Assembly: GCA_030665485.1 (NCBI GenBank)
Contig: DAOUZV010000011.1
Span: 1-14,371 of the forward strand
Source of the DNA: Chloroflexota bacterium
Lineage (GTDB): Bacteria > Chloroflexota > Dehalococcoidia > JABGRK01
Reading direction: 5' to 3'
DNA length: 14,371 nucleotides
The position numbers and the translations under genes were made by a program. The notes below the pieces were generated by a model. That model was not told the origin of the DNA. It was given only the letters and a program-made list of their open reading frames with translations, and made no database searches. Positions 6,800 to 13,029 of this stretch are shown here, piece after piece (within the stretch, counting starts at the first letter, position 1; the number at the start of each line of letters is the position of its first letter).

Positions 6800-7090
6800 A
6801 TGGCTTTCGAAGAAAAGACTCTAAATTGCGTCGAGTGCGGTGCGGATTTTCCGTTCACCGCTGAAGAGCAGGAGTTCTACCAGTCCAAGGGCTTTGAAAA
6901 CGAGCCCAAGCGTTGTGGCCCATGCCGTCAGTCACGTAAAGCACAGCGTAGCGGTTTCGGTGGCAGACGCCAGATGTACCCGGCGGTTTGCGCCCAGTGC
7001 GGCAAGGACACCGAAGTTCCGTTTGAACCACGCAACGGTAGGCCAGTGTACTGCAGCGATTGCTTCAGTCAGCAACAGAATAGATACTAG
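6800..7090 (+). CDS. Double zinc-ribbon protein (zf-trcl type plus CxxC-x17-CxxC domain)
   Basis: A 96-residue soluble protein with two different zinc ribbons. The first (residues 7-45) matches the probable zinc-ribbon zf-trcl pattern, with Cys10, Cys13, Cys39 and Cys42 flanking the typical FPFTAEEQEFYQSKGFENEP core. The second is an exact CxxC-x17-CxxC domain with Cys64, Cys67, Cys85 and Cys88. The linker (43-60) is rich in Arg, Lys and Gly and could contact nucleic acid. Such proteins occur in Chloroflexota and some candidate phyla; their role is unknown, with RNA, DNA or ribosome binding being only a guess. The start is very well supported by AGGAGGT six bases upstream. The gene has its own promoter and a strong terminator, so it is probably a single-gene, well-expressed transcript. 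Confidence 0.85.
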   Translation: MAFEEKTLNCVECGADFPFTAEEQEFYQSKGFENEPKRCGPCRQSRKAQRSGFGGRRQMYPAVCAQCGKDTEVPFEPRNGRPVYCSDCFSQQQNRY

Positions 7091-7096
7091 TATCTA
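7081..7096. repeat. 16-bp perfect palindrome across a stop codon
   Basis: TAGATACTAGTATCTA is identical on both strands and spans the TAG stop (7088-7090) of the zinc-ribbon gene. It is followed ten bases later by the terminator hairpin. Confidence 0.6.
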
Positions 7097-7105
7097 AATA
7101 ACAAA

Positions 7106-7157
7106 AGAAAAGAGCGCACTTAATTTCAATAGCTTGCTTATAAGTGTGCTCTTTTCT
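7106..7157 (+). terminator. Intrinsic terminator after the zinc-ribbon gene
   Basis: A 17-base left arm AGAAAAGAGCGCACTTA (7106-7122) pairs with TAAGTGTGCTCTTTTCT (7141-7157) with a single G-U pair and an 18-base loop. The A-rich base on one side and T-rich base on the other let it act in either direction. Confidence 0.78.
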
Positions 7158-7268
7158 ATGGGCTTTACCGTGGGAATGGTTCTCAGCTTTCAGACGCCGG
7201 ACGGCAGCTATTCGTACGATATGGCAATAATACTAAAACACACCTAGGCCTAAACTGCCACAAAACTC

Positions 7269-7297
7269 TTGACAAATAAACAAAACAGGTCTATTTT
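7269..7297 (+). promoter_or_regulatory. Sigma-70-type promoter for the rubredoxin-like gene
   Basis: A perfect -35 box TTGACA (7269-7274), a 17-base spacer and a -10 box TATTTT (7292-7297). The leader is about 30 bases, ending in GGAGG (7324-7328). The promoter probably also drives the CBS gene downstream. Confidence 0.6.
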
Positions 7298-7334
7298 ATG
7301 CTTTCTAAGGCTTTTTAACTGAAGGAGGCCAAGG

Positions 7335-7529
7335 ATGGATCATTGGATGTGCAGCAAGTGCGACTATGTCTATAAGGCGGATGCGCCGTACAACGTATGC
7401 CCCAGCTGTGGCGCTCCGTGTGACTTTTACAACGTATCGTGCTATATACCGGAGTGCGGCGGCCCCGACCACATAGATGAACGCCTGGTCGCCGAAAAGG
7501 TCAAGCAGTCCAAAAAAGGGCAGCCATAA
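7335..7529 (+). CDS. Rubredoxin-like protein with a Cys/His-rich C-terminal extension
   Basis: A 64-residue soluble protein. Cys6, Cys9, Cys22 and Cys25 (CSKC, then CPSCGAP) form a rubredoxin-type iron site with the short 12-residue spacing typical of rubrerythrin C-terminal domains rather than classic rubredoxins. The tyrosines and the PYNVCPSCG turn also fit. Rubredoxins carry single electrons in anaerobic redox and oxygen-protection pathways. After the usual fold, Cys29, Cys36, Cys41 and His46 follow, then a charged helix; these could form a second metal site. The ATG has GGAGG six bases upstream. The CBS-domain gene follows closely in another frame, suggesting co-transcription. No rubrerythrin or other redox partner is visible nearby. 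Confidence 0.75.
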   Translation: MDHWMCSKCDYVYKADAPYNVCPSCGAPCDFYNVSCYIPECGGPDHIDERLVAEKVKQSKKGQP

Positions 7530-7588
7530 CACAAAAAAAGAGGTGCGACATAAAGATAAGTGATATTGCAAAAATCAGGGGGCGGCCC

Positions 7589-7987
7589 GTGATCACCGTT
7601 GGGCCGGATGCCACCGTCCGTCAGGCGGTTCAGGTGCTGGTCGACAGCAAAATAGGTGCACTGCCGGTGGTGGATAGAAGCGGCGCGGTACTGGGAATAG
7701 TATCTGAAAGAGACCTGCTTAAGTCGTGCGCCCTCGGCAACGTGACGATGGATACCACTAAGGTTGAGACTATAATGACCAAAGACATCGTCATTGCTTT
7801 GCCTGAAGACGACATAGGTTATGTTTCAAGCGTTATGGCCCAGCATGGAATACGGCATATGCCGGTGATGGCAGGGCCCAAGCTGGATAATATGATCTCC
7901 GTGCGGGATATTGTAAATGCAGAACTTGCCGACCTTCAGGTGCAGGTGAGATTCCTCAACGCCTACATTTCGGGAGGAATGGTCTAA
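7589..7987 (+). CDS. Two-CBS-domain protein (start uncertain, probably extends upstream)
   Basis: A small soluble protein made of a pair of CBS domains: ITVGPDATVRQAVQVLVDSK to VLGIVSERDLL is the first, and VETIMTKDIVIALPEDD to MISVRDIVNAEL is the second. Such Bateman modules bind adenine nucleotides and act as energy or ligand sensors; stand-alone versions often regulate a partner. The first standard start is GTG at 7589, with AGGGGG six bases upstream. The frame stays open back to 7481, however, and from 7550 it reads ATA AAG ATA AGT GAT ATT, giving IKISDIAKIRGRPVITV, which looks like the normal beginning of a CBS protein. An AGAGG (7539-7543) stands six bases before that ATA. The true start may therefore be a non-standard ATA, or an ATG that has mutated or been misread. 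Probably in one operon with the rubredoxin-like gene. Confidence 0.8.
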   Translation: MITVGPDATVRQAVQVLVDSKIGALPVVDRSGAVLGIVSERDLLKSCALGNVTMDTTKVETIMTKDIVIALPEDDIGYVSSVMAQHGIRHMPVMAGPKLDNMISVRDIVNAELADLQVQVRFLNAYISGGMV

Positions 7988-8082
7988 ACGCCTGCCCGAT
8001 AATATTGAGCAGGTATGGAGAATATGCCAAGCCTCAAAGCGGCTTTTAGCGGTGTTGAAGCTGTCGATAAGGAGGGTGCGGA

Positions 8083-8373
8083 CTAAACCCGTTTGTTCCA
8101 CTTATCGCGCTTGGCCAGCCCTATCGACAGATATATAACGCCCATGACCAGAAGCGGCAGGCCGACAACAAACGACACGTCCAGAAACAAAAAGATGATC
8201 ATGGAGGCAAGCCCCACCGGAAACCACATCGTTCCCATCATGAAGAAGGCACGGTAATTCGGCTCAGACGGTTTGCCGTCTCTTCTGTGCCTCCAAGTCA
8301 ACACCAGCGCTGCTACTCCAGCCAACACCAGTATAAACGCAATGGTAATGGAAACTGCCAGCGTTCCGATCAT
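8083..8373 (-). CDS. Small integral membrane protein (three helices), unknown function
   Basis: A 96-residue protein with three predicted membrane helices at about residues 5-27, 43-65 and 67-87. They are separated by the basic loop TWRHRRDGKPSEPNYR, and the C terminus is basic (AKRDKWNKRV). No catalytic or metal-binding motif is visible and I do not recognise the family. A strong AAAGGAG six to seven bases before the ATG supports translation. It lies downstream of, and on the same strand as, the PAP2-like gene but is separated by about 140 bases, so it may have its own promoter. A TTGACA sits on the minus strand at 8462-8467, but no good -10 box is spaced correctly behind it. It converges on the CBS gene. 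Confidence 0.7.
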   Translation of the reverse strand: MIGTLAVSITIAFILVLAGVAALVLTWRHRRDGKPSEPNYRAFFMMGTMWFPVGLASMIIFLFLDVSFVVGLPLLVMGVIYLSIGLAKRDKWNKRV

Positions 8374-8511
8374 TTAAGTCTCCTTTAAATATCTCAGGAA
8401 AACTGCCAAATAATAACATAAATCGATAAGCTATGCATAGGGGTACTAAGTACATTGCCTTTGTCAATGCCGGGTAAATACTAACTGAAAGGAGGCAAGG
8501 CAAAAGGGCAG

Positions 8512-9129
8512 TTAAACGCCCAGCCCTATGAATACGGCAAACGCACACCCGATGCCAATTACAGCTCCGGCGATTATCTGAGGTATTGTGTGCTCGCCCA
8601 GGCGGTAGCGGGCAAAAACCAGCAGCAGCACCAGTGGAAGAGCCGCCAGACAAAGCCAGCCGAAGGTAATTCCCAGCGCCGTCATAATGCTTGTCGTCGA
8701 CGACAAGTGCAGGCTGGCGCGGTAGAAGAAGTTCACCAGCACCACTATCAGCATGGCGCTGCCCACGGATATTACCAGCGCCAGCAGGCTAACCGGCCCA
8801 TTCAGCAGATACAGCCCAAGTGCAGCGGGCACAATGAACAGCAGCGCCGGCACAATCATCTCTCCTGTGCGCCCGCGGAAGAACTCGCGCGAGTGTATGC
8901 GGCTGCCGTCAGGCTTTCTCATAGACCTTATCCTCAGATACACGTAGCCTGACGAGAAGGAATAGAGCAAAGCAAGAGTAATCAGCGTCCACTTGACCCA
9001 GCCGATAAATGAATCTGTTGCGTAGTAGGTTATCAGCGCCACTGCGGGGGTGTAAACCACATAGGGATGCAATGCCTTTGAGTAGAGCGCCTCAAACCTG
9101 TGTTCTTCTTTTCCCAAAACGCCTTCCAT
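8512..9129 (-). CDS. Divergent PAP2-like (phosphatidic acid phosphatase superfamily) membrane protein
   Basis: A 205-residue integral membrane protein with about five to six hydrophobic segments. The order resembles PAP2 phosphatases. A charged loop RKPDGSRIHSREFFRGR (71-87) stands where the first phosphate-binding motif belongs. SLHLSST (139-145, His141) stands in place of PSGH, and ARYRLGEHTIPQIIAG (173-188) gives Arg174 and His180 of the third motif. The usual aspartate after the third-motif histidine is replaced by Gln184, and the first motif is degenerate. The substrate, perhaps an isoprenoid or lipid phosphate, and even activity are therefore unsure. An upstream ATG at 9201 is in frame, but it lies ahead of the promoter boxes at 9162-9190. 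I therefore use the ATG at 9129, which has GAAGG seven bases before it. Confidence 0.7.
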   Translation of the reverse strand: MEGVLGKEEHRFEALYSKALHPYVVYTPAVALITYYATDSFIGWVKWTLITLALLYSFSSGYVYLRIRSMRKPDGSRIHSREFFRGRTGEMIVPALLFIVPAALGLYLLNGPVSLLALVISVGSAMLIVVLVNFFYRASLHLSSTTSIMTALGITFGWLCLAALPLVLLLVFARYRLGEHTIPQIIAGAVIGIGCAFAVFIGLGV

Positions 9130-9161
9130 TGTTTGCCTTCGTCTAAAAACGTTCGCGGAGA

Positions 9162-9190
9162 ATGATAGCAAATCTATGTGATAATGTCCA
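9162..9190 (-). promoter_or_regulatory. Sigma-70-type promoter for the PAP2-like gene
   Basis: Read on the minus strand: -35 box TGGACA (9190-9185), a 17-base spacer and -10 box TATCAT (9167-9162), each matching five of six consensus bases. The predicted leader is about 25 bases, which fits the start at 9129 and excludes the one at 9201. Confidence 0.58.
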
Positions 9191-9375
9191 GCATCTAGCA
9201 TGGTACTTTTTACATGTTATTGACGTTATGATATTCAGGGAAGGGCAGGTTCGTAGAGTGGATGACGCTGCATAAGCATATCGACAAATACGTTATTGCT
9301 TAAGTAAAGGCAAGCGACACAAAAAAGCGCGGTTCAAATGAACTACACTGGAAGATTCGAAAGAGTAAGATTCCG

Positions 9376-9711
9376 CTAGTTATCCAGCAAAGCAGGGGTC
9401 AGATCATCAAACTCTCTTTTGGATATTATTATCAACACAAGCGCCATTAAACCGAATATCAAACCGCAAACCACGCTGCAAACCCCGCCTAATAGTATCG
9501 CCATCTTGTAGTTCCGGCCCTTGGACACAAAGCGGCGGCTGCCCCAGATAGCAAGTAAGGCCGATGCCAGCATAATCAGCCCCACAACGTGTTCAAGCGT
9601 GCCATACCATTGCCACACGGCTATAGTCCATATTCCGGCAATAAGCCCCATTAGCCCGCACATAATCACCAGTATTCCTGCCGCTCCAATATAATCACGT
9701 CCCTGGTTCAA
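9376..9711 (-). CDS. Four-helix membrane protein, unknown function
   Basis: About 111 residues with four predicted membrane helices joined by very short loops: GAAGILVIMCGLMGLIAGIW, then a segment ending at ALLAIWG, then ILLGGVCSVVCGLIFGL running into MALVLIIIS. Between helices two and three is the basic loop SRRFVSKGRNYK, and the tail is acidic (REFDDLTPALLDN). I do not recognise the family and no catalytic residues stand out. The frame is open upstream to an ATG at 9762. However, the good Shine-Dalgarno AGGAGA (9719-9724 on the minus strand) precedes two consecutive TTG codons at 9714 and 9711, so translation most likely starts there. It is followed on the same strand, after about 245 bases, by the PAP2-like gene. 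Confidence 0.66.
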   Translation of the reverse strand: MNQGRDYIGAAGILVIMCGLMGLIAGIWTIAVWQWYGTLEHVVGLIMLASALLAIWGSRRFVSKGRNYKMAILLGGVCSVVCGLIFGLMALVLIIISKREFDDLTPALLDN

Positions 9712-9750
9712 CAAATCGTCTCCTGATCGTAATAGATATAGACATCCTAA

Positions 9751-9779
9751 ATCATAACACATGTTCAGGTATTAATGAA
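9751..9779 (-). promoter_or_regulatory. Possible promoter for the four-helix membrane protein
   Basis: Minus-strand -10 box TATGAT (9756-9751) with a 17-base spacer from a weak -35 box TTCATT (9779-9774). The upstream ATG at 9762 lies between the boxes, which again favours the TTG start. Confidence 0.38.
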
Positions 9780-9875
9780 GCTACCTCGAGATCACTTATC
9801 GGGGTCTAAAGGGGCTTTTCACATACTATGATGCCAAACATAGATATAGCACTTTTCCTTGCCGCTTGCCCGTAG

Positions 9876-9881
9876 TATAAT
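9876..9881 (+). promoter_or_regulatory. Perfect -10 box upstream of the methyltransferase gene
   Basis: TATAAT at 9876-9881 with only a poor -35 candidate (TTTTCC at 9853-9858, 17-base spacer). It gives a leader of about 40 bases before the ATG at 9926. Confidence 0.45.
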
Positions 9882-9925
9882 GATGCACAGTCATTCGTGA
9901 TGCGAAACTAAGGGAGGTTCTGTGC

Positions 9926-10651
9926 ATGGAAAGCACGACACAGCCTACCAGAGAGTGGTTCAAGGACTGGGCCAATGAGTATGATAATACGCTGGGCAAG
10001 ATCAAACGCCACCACCAGCTGCTGGAACTTGCCGTTAAGATGTCAAAAGTAAAAGACGGCGAACACGTACTGGATATCGGGATTGGCACCGGCCTGACAT
10101 CGCTCAAGTTCCTCAAAGCAGCTGACTGTACCATCATCGGCATCGACAACTCCCGGGACATGATGGATATCTGCACAGATAAATTAGACAAGCTGGGCAT
10201 AAAAGATAAAATCGAGTGCCGCATGATGAACGCCGTATCGCTCGACTTTCCCAAGGAATCCTTCGATATCGTGGTCTCCACCGTTTCACTGCACCACGTC
10301 AAAAACAAGTATCCGGTGATAAAGGCGATACACAGCATACTCAAGCCAGGCGGCAGGTTCGTTATCGGCGATCTAGATGTGGATACCACCGGCAAACTAA
10401 CCGATTCCAAGCGCCTGATGAGGATATTGGACTATCTTATGCCGGAACTGGTGCTGGCGCTTAAGGACGGTGGCATCGAGGGCTTTTCGCGCATGTACGA
10501 TAACGGCAAAAAGCACATACTCAATGACGGCGAATACTGCATCAGCTTTGAACAGTGGGCAGATATCTGCTATCGGGCGGGTTTCGCTAAGGTCGTGGTC
10601 AAATCCATGCCCAACTTCGAGCGTTTCAAGGCGCTGTGCGCCTATAAATAA
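9926..10651 (+). CDS. Class I SAM-dependent methyltransferase
   Basis: A 241-residue cytoplasmic methyltransferase with the Rossmann-like SAM fold. Motif I is VLDIGIGTG (48-56), the acidic ribose-binding end of the second strand is GID (72-74), motif IV is SFDIVVSTVSLHHV (112-125) and LKPGGRFVIGD (139-149) is the next strand. The HHV sequence and overall layout are like UbiE/COQ5 or Methyltransf_11 members that act on small molecules, quinones or lipids, but the acceptor cannot be assigned. The C-terminal part, with FEQWADICYRAGF, is a usual closing helix and strand. GGAGG (9913-9917) lies eight bases before the ATG. An amidohydrolase follows 79 bases later on the same strand, possibly in the same transcript. 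Confidence 0.87.
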   Translation: MESTTQPTREWFKDWANEYDNTLGKIKRHHQLLELAVKMSKVKDGEHVLDIGIGTGLTSLKFLKAADCTIIGIDNSRDMMDICTDKLDKLGIKDKIECRMMNAVSLDFPKESFDIVVSTVSLHHVKNKYPVIKAIHSILKPGGRFVIGDLDVDTTGKLTDSKRLMRILDYLMPELVLALKDGGIEGFSRMYDNGKKHILNDGEYCISFEQWADICYRAGFAKVVVKSMPNFERFKALCAYK

Positions 10652-10674
10652 ATGCCCATACGACAAAAAACGGC

Positions 10675-10692
10675 TATCTATGTGTATAGATA
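10675..10692. repeat. Inverted repeat between methyltransferase and amidohydrolase genes
   Basis: TATCTAT (10675-10681) and its exact complement ATAGATA (10686-10692) are separated by GTGT. It lies about 40 bases before the amidohydrolase start, where an operator would be expected. It is A/T-rich with no T-tract, so it is not a convincing terminator. Confidence 0.5.
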
Positions 10693-10730
10693 CAATTGGA
10701 ACTTAATTTATACGAAGGAAAGGGCGAAAA

Positions 10731-11966
10731 ATGAGTGGAGATGAGAAAGTAAGCGTAAAATTAATAAAGGGCGGCACGCTTATCGACGGAACCGGCGCCG
10801 ATGTCATTAAAGGCGCCGATGTCCTTGTCGAGGGATCGACGATCAAGAACATCGGCAAAGACATAGCCGCACCTGCCGGCACCGAGGTCATCGACGCTGC
10901 AGGCAAAACGGTTATGCCCGGGCTTATCGATTCGCACATTCACCTCTGGGGCAGCATTGCCGGCGGCATGCAGGAATGGATGATACGGCCGCTTGAGCTC
11001 GGCCTGCTCAAGGCCGCTACCGATGCCAGGGCAATGCTCAACGCCGGCTATACCATGGTCAAGTGCTGTGGCAGCTCAAACGGCCTACACTTAAGAGACT
11101 CCGCCGCTGAAGGTACGCTGAAAGGGGTGCCCCGCATCATAGCATCGGGGCACTGGATAAGCCAGACCTTCGGCCACGGCGACCCTCACCTCCTGCCCAC
11201 CGAATACGTAGACATGCGCACCACCAGGCACCGCTCTGTCGTCACCAGCGCTCTTCTAGCCGACGGCGTCGACGAGTGCATCAAGGCCACGCGCTACGCC
11301 CTGCGTCAGGGCGCCGACTTCATCAAGATACACGTTTCCGGCGGCTTCACCTCGCCCCGGGACAAGGTCACCGATGTACAGTTTAACTTGAGTGAGATAA
11401 AGGCGATAGTTGATACGGCGATGCAGGCGGGCAAGTACGTTACCGCCCACTACCAGAAGTCCATTCCATCCTTAAGGAACGCCATTTTGGGCGGGGTAAA
11501 AACCATAGAGCACGCCCTGCTCACCGACGACAAGAGCGTTGAGATGGCCATGGAAAAGGACGTTATCTTCGTCTCCACCATGTCCGTTTTCCGCAGGTCC
11601 TTAAGCATGAACAACGAAAATGCCAAGCTGATTATAGAAAGCTACAACCGATTACACGAGTACGGTGCTGTATTCGCCGCCGGCACCGATAACATGGGCA
11701 TTGCCGATACCGCCGGCAAAAACGCGGGCGAGCTTGAGCTGATGGTACAATATCTGGACCTAACACCTATGGACGCCATAGTTACCGCAACCAAAAACGG
11801 CGCTAAAGCCTGCTTCATGGGAGATAAGACCGGCACCATAGAGAAAGGCAAGCTGGCCGACATCATAATGGTAAACGGCGATCCGTCAAAGGATATCACC
11901 GTCCTGCAAAACGCCGACAAGGTAGAGATGGTCATGCTGGAGGGCAACATCGAGAAGAGGGTTTAG
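10731..11966 (+). CDS. Metal-dependent amidohydrolase (imidazolonepropionase / Xaa-Pro dipeptidase-like)
   Basis: A 411-residue cytoplasmic hydrolase of the amidohydrolase superfamily. It has the small N-terminal beta domain (residues 8-62), then VMPGLIDSHIHLWG with metal ligands His69 and His71. Lys199 in DFIKIHVSGG is the likely bridging, carbamylated lysine. His240 (VTAHYQK), His261 (IEHA) and Asp320 (AAGTDN) complete the metal site. The C-terminal strand block KLADIIMVNGDP is typical. Characterised relatives of this layout cleave N-acyl or Xaa-Pro and Xaa-Arg dipeptides or cyclic amides, but the substrate here is unknown. AAGGAAAGG precedes the ATG. A perfect 10-bp hairpin follows the stop. 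All core residues are present, so it should be active. It may be co-transcribed with the methyltransferase upstream. Confidence 0.88.
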   Translation: MSGDEKVSVKLIKGGTLIDGTGADVIKGADVLVEGSTIKNIGKDIAAPAGTEVIDAAGKTVMPGLIDSHIHLWGSIAGGMQEWMIRPLELGLLKAATDARAMLNAGYTMVKCCGSSNGLHLRDSAAEGTLKGVPRIIASGHWISQTFGHGDPHLLPTEYVDMRTTRHRSVVTSALLADGVDECIKATRYALRQGADFIKIHVSGGFTSPRDKVTDVQFNLSEIKAIVDTAMQAGKYVTAHYQKSIPSLRNAILGGVKTIEHALLTDDKSVEMAMEKDVIFVSTMSVFRRSLSMNNENAKLIIESYNRLHEYGAVFAAGTDNMGIADTAGKNAGELELMVQYLDLTPMDAIVTATKNGAKACFMGDKTGTIEKGKLADIIMVNGDPSKDITVLQNADKVEMVMLEGNIEKRV

Positions 11967-11980
11967 CCCGCCTACCTATC

Positions 11981-12010
11981 GCCATCGCCGGCCTTGCTTG
12001 CGGCGATGGC
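11981..12010 (+). terminator. Strong hairpin after the amidohydrolase gene
   Basis: GCCATCGCCG (11981-11990) and CGGCGATGGC (12001-12010) form a perfect 10-bp, G/C-rich stem with a 10-base loop, 15 bases after the stop. The following sequence is pyrimidine-rich rather than a true T-run, so termination may be incomplete. Confidence 0.6.
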
Positions 12011-12078
12011 CTACTTCTCATTCACAGTATTTTCTATACTTTAAAGCGATTGGCACTTTCTTAAGTCGGGTAATCGGG

Positions 12079-12906
12079 CTATGAGCCATATTGCTCATCC
12101 ATGCCCGCTTTAACCGCATCGTTCTTGGCAAGCGTTACAGCAAACAGCTCATCAAACACGGCGGGCAGCTTTTCATCCAGCACATTAACTCCATCCCCGG
12201 TAATGCCGCCGTTGGTGGCCACGCGGTCGATCAGGCTGTCGAACGGTATCTTCCTCTTGCTCAGCAACGTGGCCGTGCCCAGCATGGTGGTGCGCACCAT
12301 CGCCAGCGCCTCTTCCTCGCTAAAAACACTGTTCTTTACCGCCGCCGCAGTAAAGTGCTTCATCATCGCCGCCATAAACGCCGGCGCGCAGCTGGTGATG
12401 TCGGCGCCTATCTCGAACTGATCTTCGGCGATGATCTTGACCGTTCCTATTTTAGAGAGGCATCTTTCCAGCCTCATGGAATTGTCTTCGGTAACCTTCT
12501 CGTTGTGGTGCACAAGTATAACGCAGTTTCTGGTGCCGCAGGTAAGTGAGGGAATAACCTTGGAGATTTTACCGTCGTATATCTTGGCAACATTGCTGAT
12601 TGTGAGCCCGCCACTGATATACACCAGGTGCGCATCCTCGGCCAAACTGGGGTTTATCTCTTCGATAACCCCCTTAACCTCGTTTGTGCCCACGCAGATG
12701 AACACGGTGTGGCACCGCTCAGCCAGCTCTGTATTGGATTGCATCACCTCCAACCCGGGATACTTGGAGATGAATCCGGAGAGCTTTTCGCGTGAGCGCG
12801 TCGATACGATAACCTCCTGCTCGATGAGTGAGCCGTACCTGAGCAGGCTGCGCAGCAGCACTCCGCCCATACTGCCAAAACCAATAAATCCAACCTTGCC
12901 TTCCAT
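12079..12906 (-). CDS. Pyrroline-5-carboxylate reductase family protein, ComER-like variant
   Basis: A 275-residue NAD(P)-dependent oxidoreductase relative. The N-terminal Rossmann motif is GFGSMG (9-14), and the C-terminal P5CR dimerisation domain is clear from ADITSCAPAFMAAMMK (168-183) and VATNGGITGDG (229-239). True ProC enzymes carry an MPNTP-type motif after the domain junction; here the place is taken by VIPSLTCGTRNC (117-128), more like the VPS-T motif of ComER-type proteins. Proline synthesis is therefore doubtful. I chose the ATG at 12906 because GGAGG (12915-12919) lies eight bases ahead. The longer start TTG at 12921 would have that Shine-Dalgarno inside its own coding sequence. 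A promoter at 12943-12970 fits. Length is normal. Confidence 0.83.
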   Translation of the reverse strand: MEGKVGFIGFGSMGGVLLRSLLRYGSLIEQEVIVSTRSREKLSGFISKYPGLEVMQSNTELAERCHTVFICVGTNEVKGVIEEINPSLAEDAHLVYISGGLTISNVAKIYDGKISKVIPSLTCGTRNCVILVHHNEKVTEDNSMRLERCLSKIGTVKIIAEDQFEIGADITSCAPAFMAAMMKHFTAAAVKNSVFSEEEALAMVRTTMLGTATLLSKRKIPFDSLIDRVATNGGITGDGVNVLDEKLPAVFDELFAVTLAKNDAVKAGMDEQYGS

Positions 12907-12942
12907 TACTATCGCCTCCAATCAAGTCGCATTGTGCTGCCT

Positions 12943-12970
12943 ATAATAGCATATTAATCGCGGAAGTCAA
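12943..12970 (-). promoter_or_regulatory. Promoter with extended -10 for the P5CR-like gene
   Basis: On the minus strand: -35 box TTGACT (12970-12965), a 16-base spacer and extended -10 element TGCTATTAT with TATTAT at 12948-12943. The predicted leader is about 30 bases. Confidence 0.62.
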
Positions 12971-13029
12971 AAGGGCGCATCCAAAATATATATAAAGGTA
13001 CGTCGATTCTAGGAACAAGGCGCCGCCAC

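Noticed and set aside
7991..8013. CCTGC/GCAGG inverted repeat after the CBS gene
   Set aside because: A five-base stem with a 13-base loop and no T-run is too weak to call a terminator.
9331..9350. GGTTCAAATGAACTACAC resembles the T-arm of a tRNA
   Set aside because: No acceptor stem, anticodon arm or D-arm can be placed around it; it is only a short GTTCA/TGAAC inverted repeat.
9241..9375. Gap between two membrane-protein genes, with a 13-codon frame at 9262
   Set aside because: There is no clear ribosome binding site, promoter or conserved-looking peptide.
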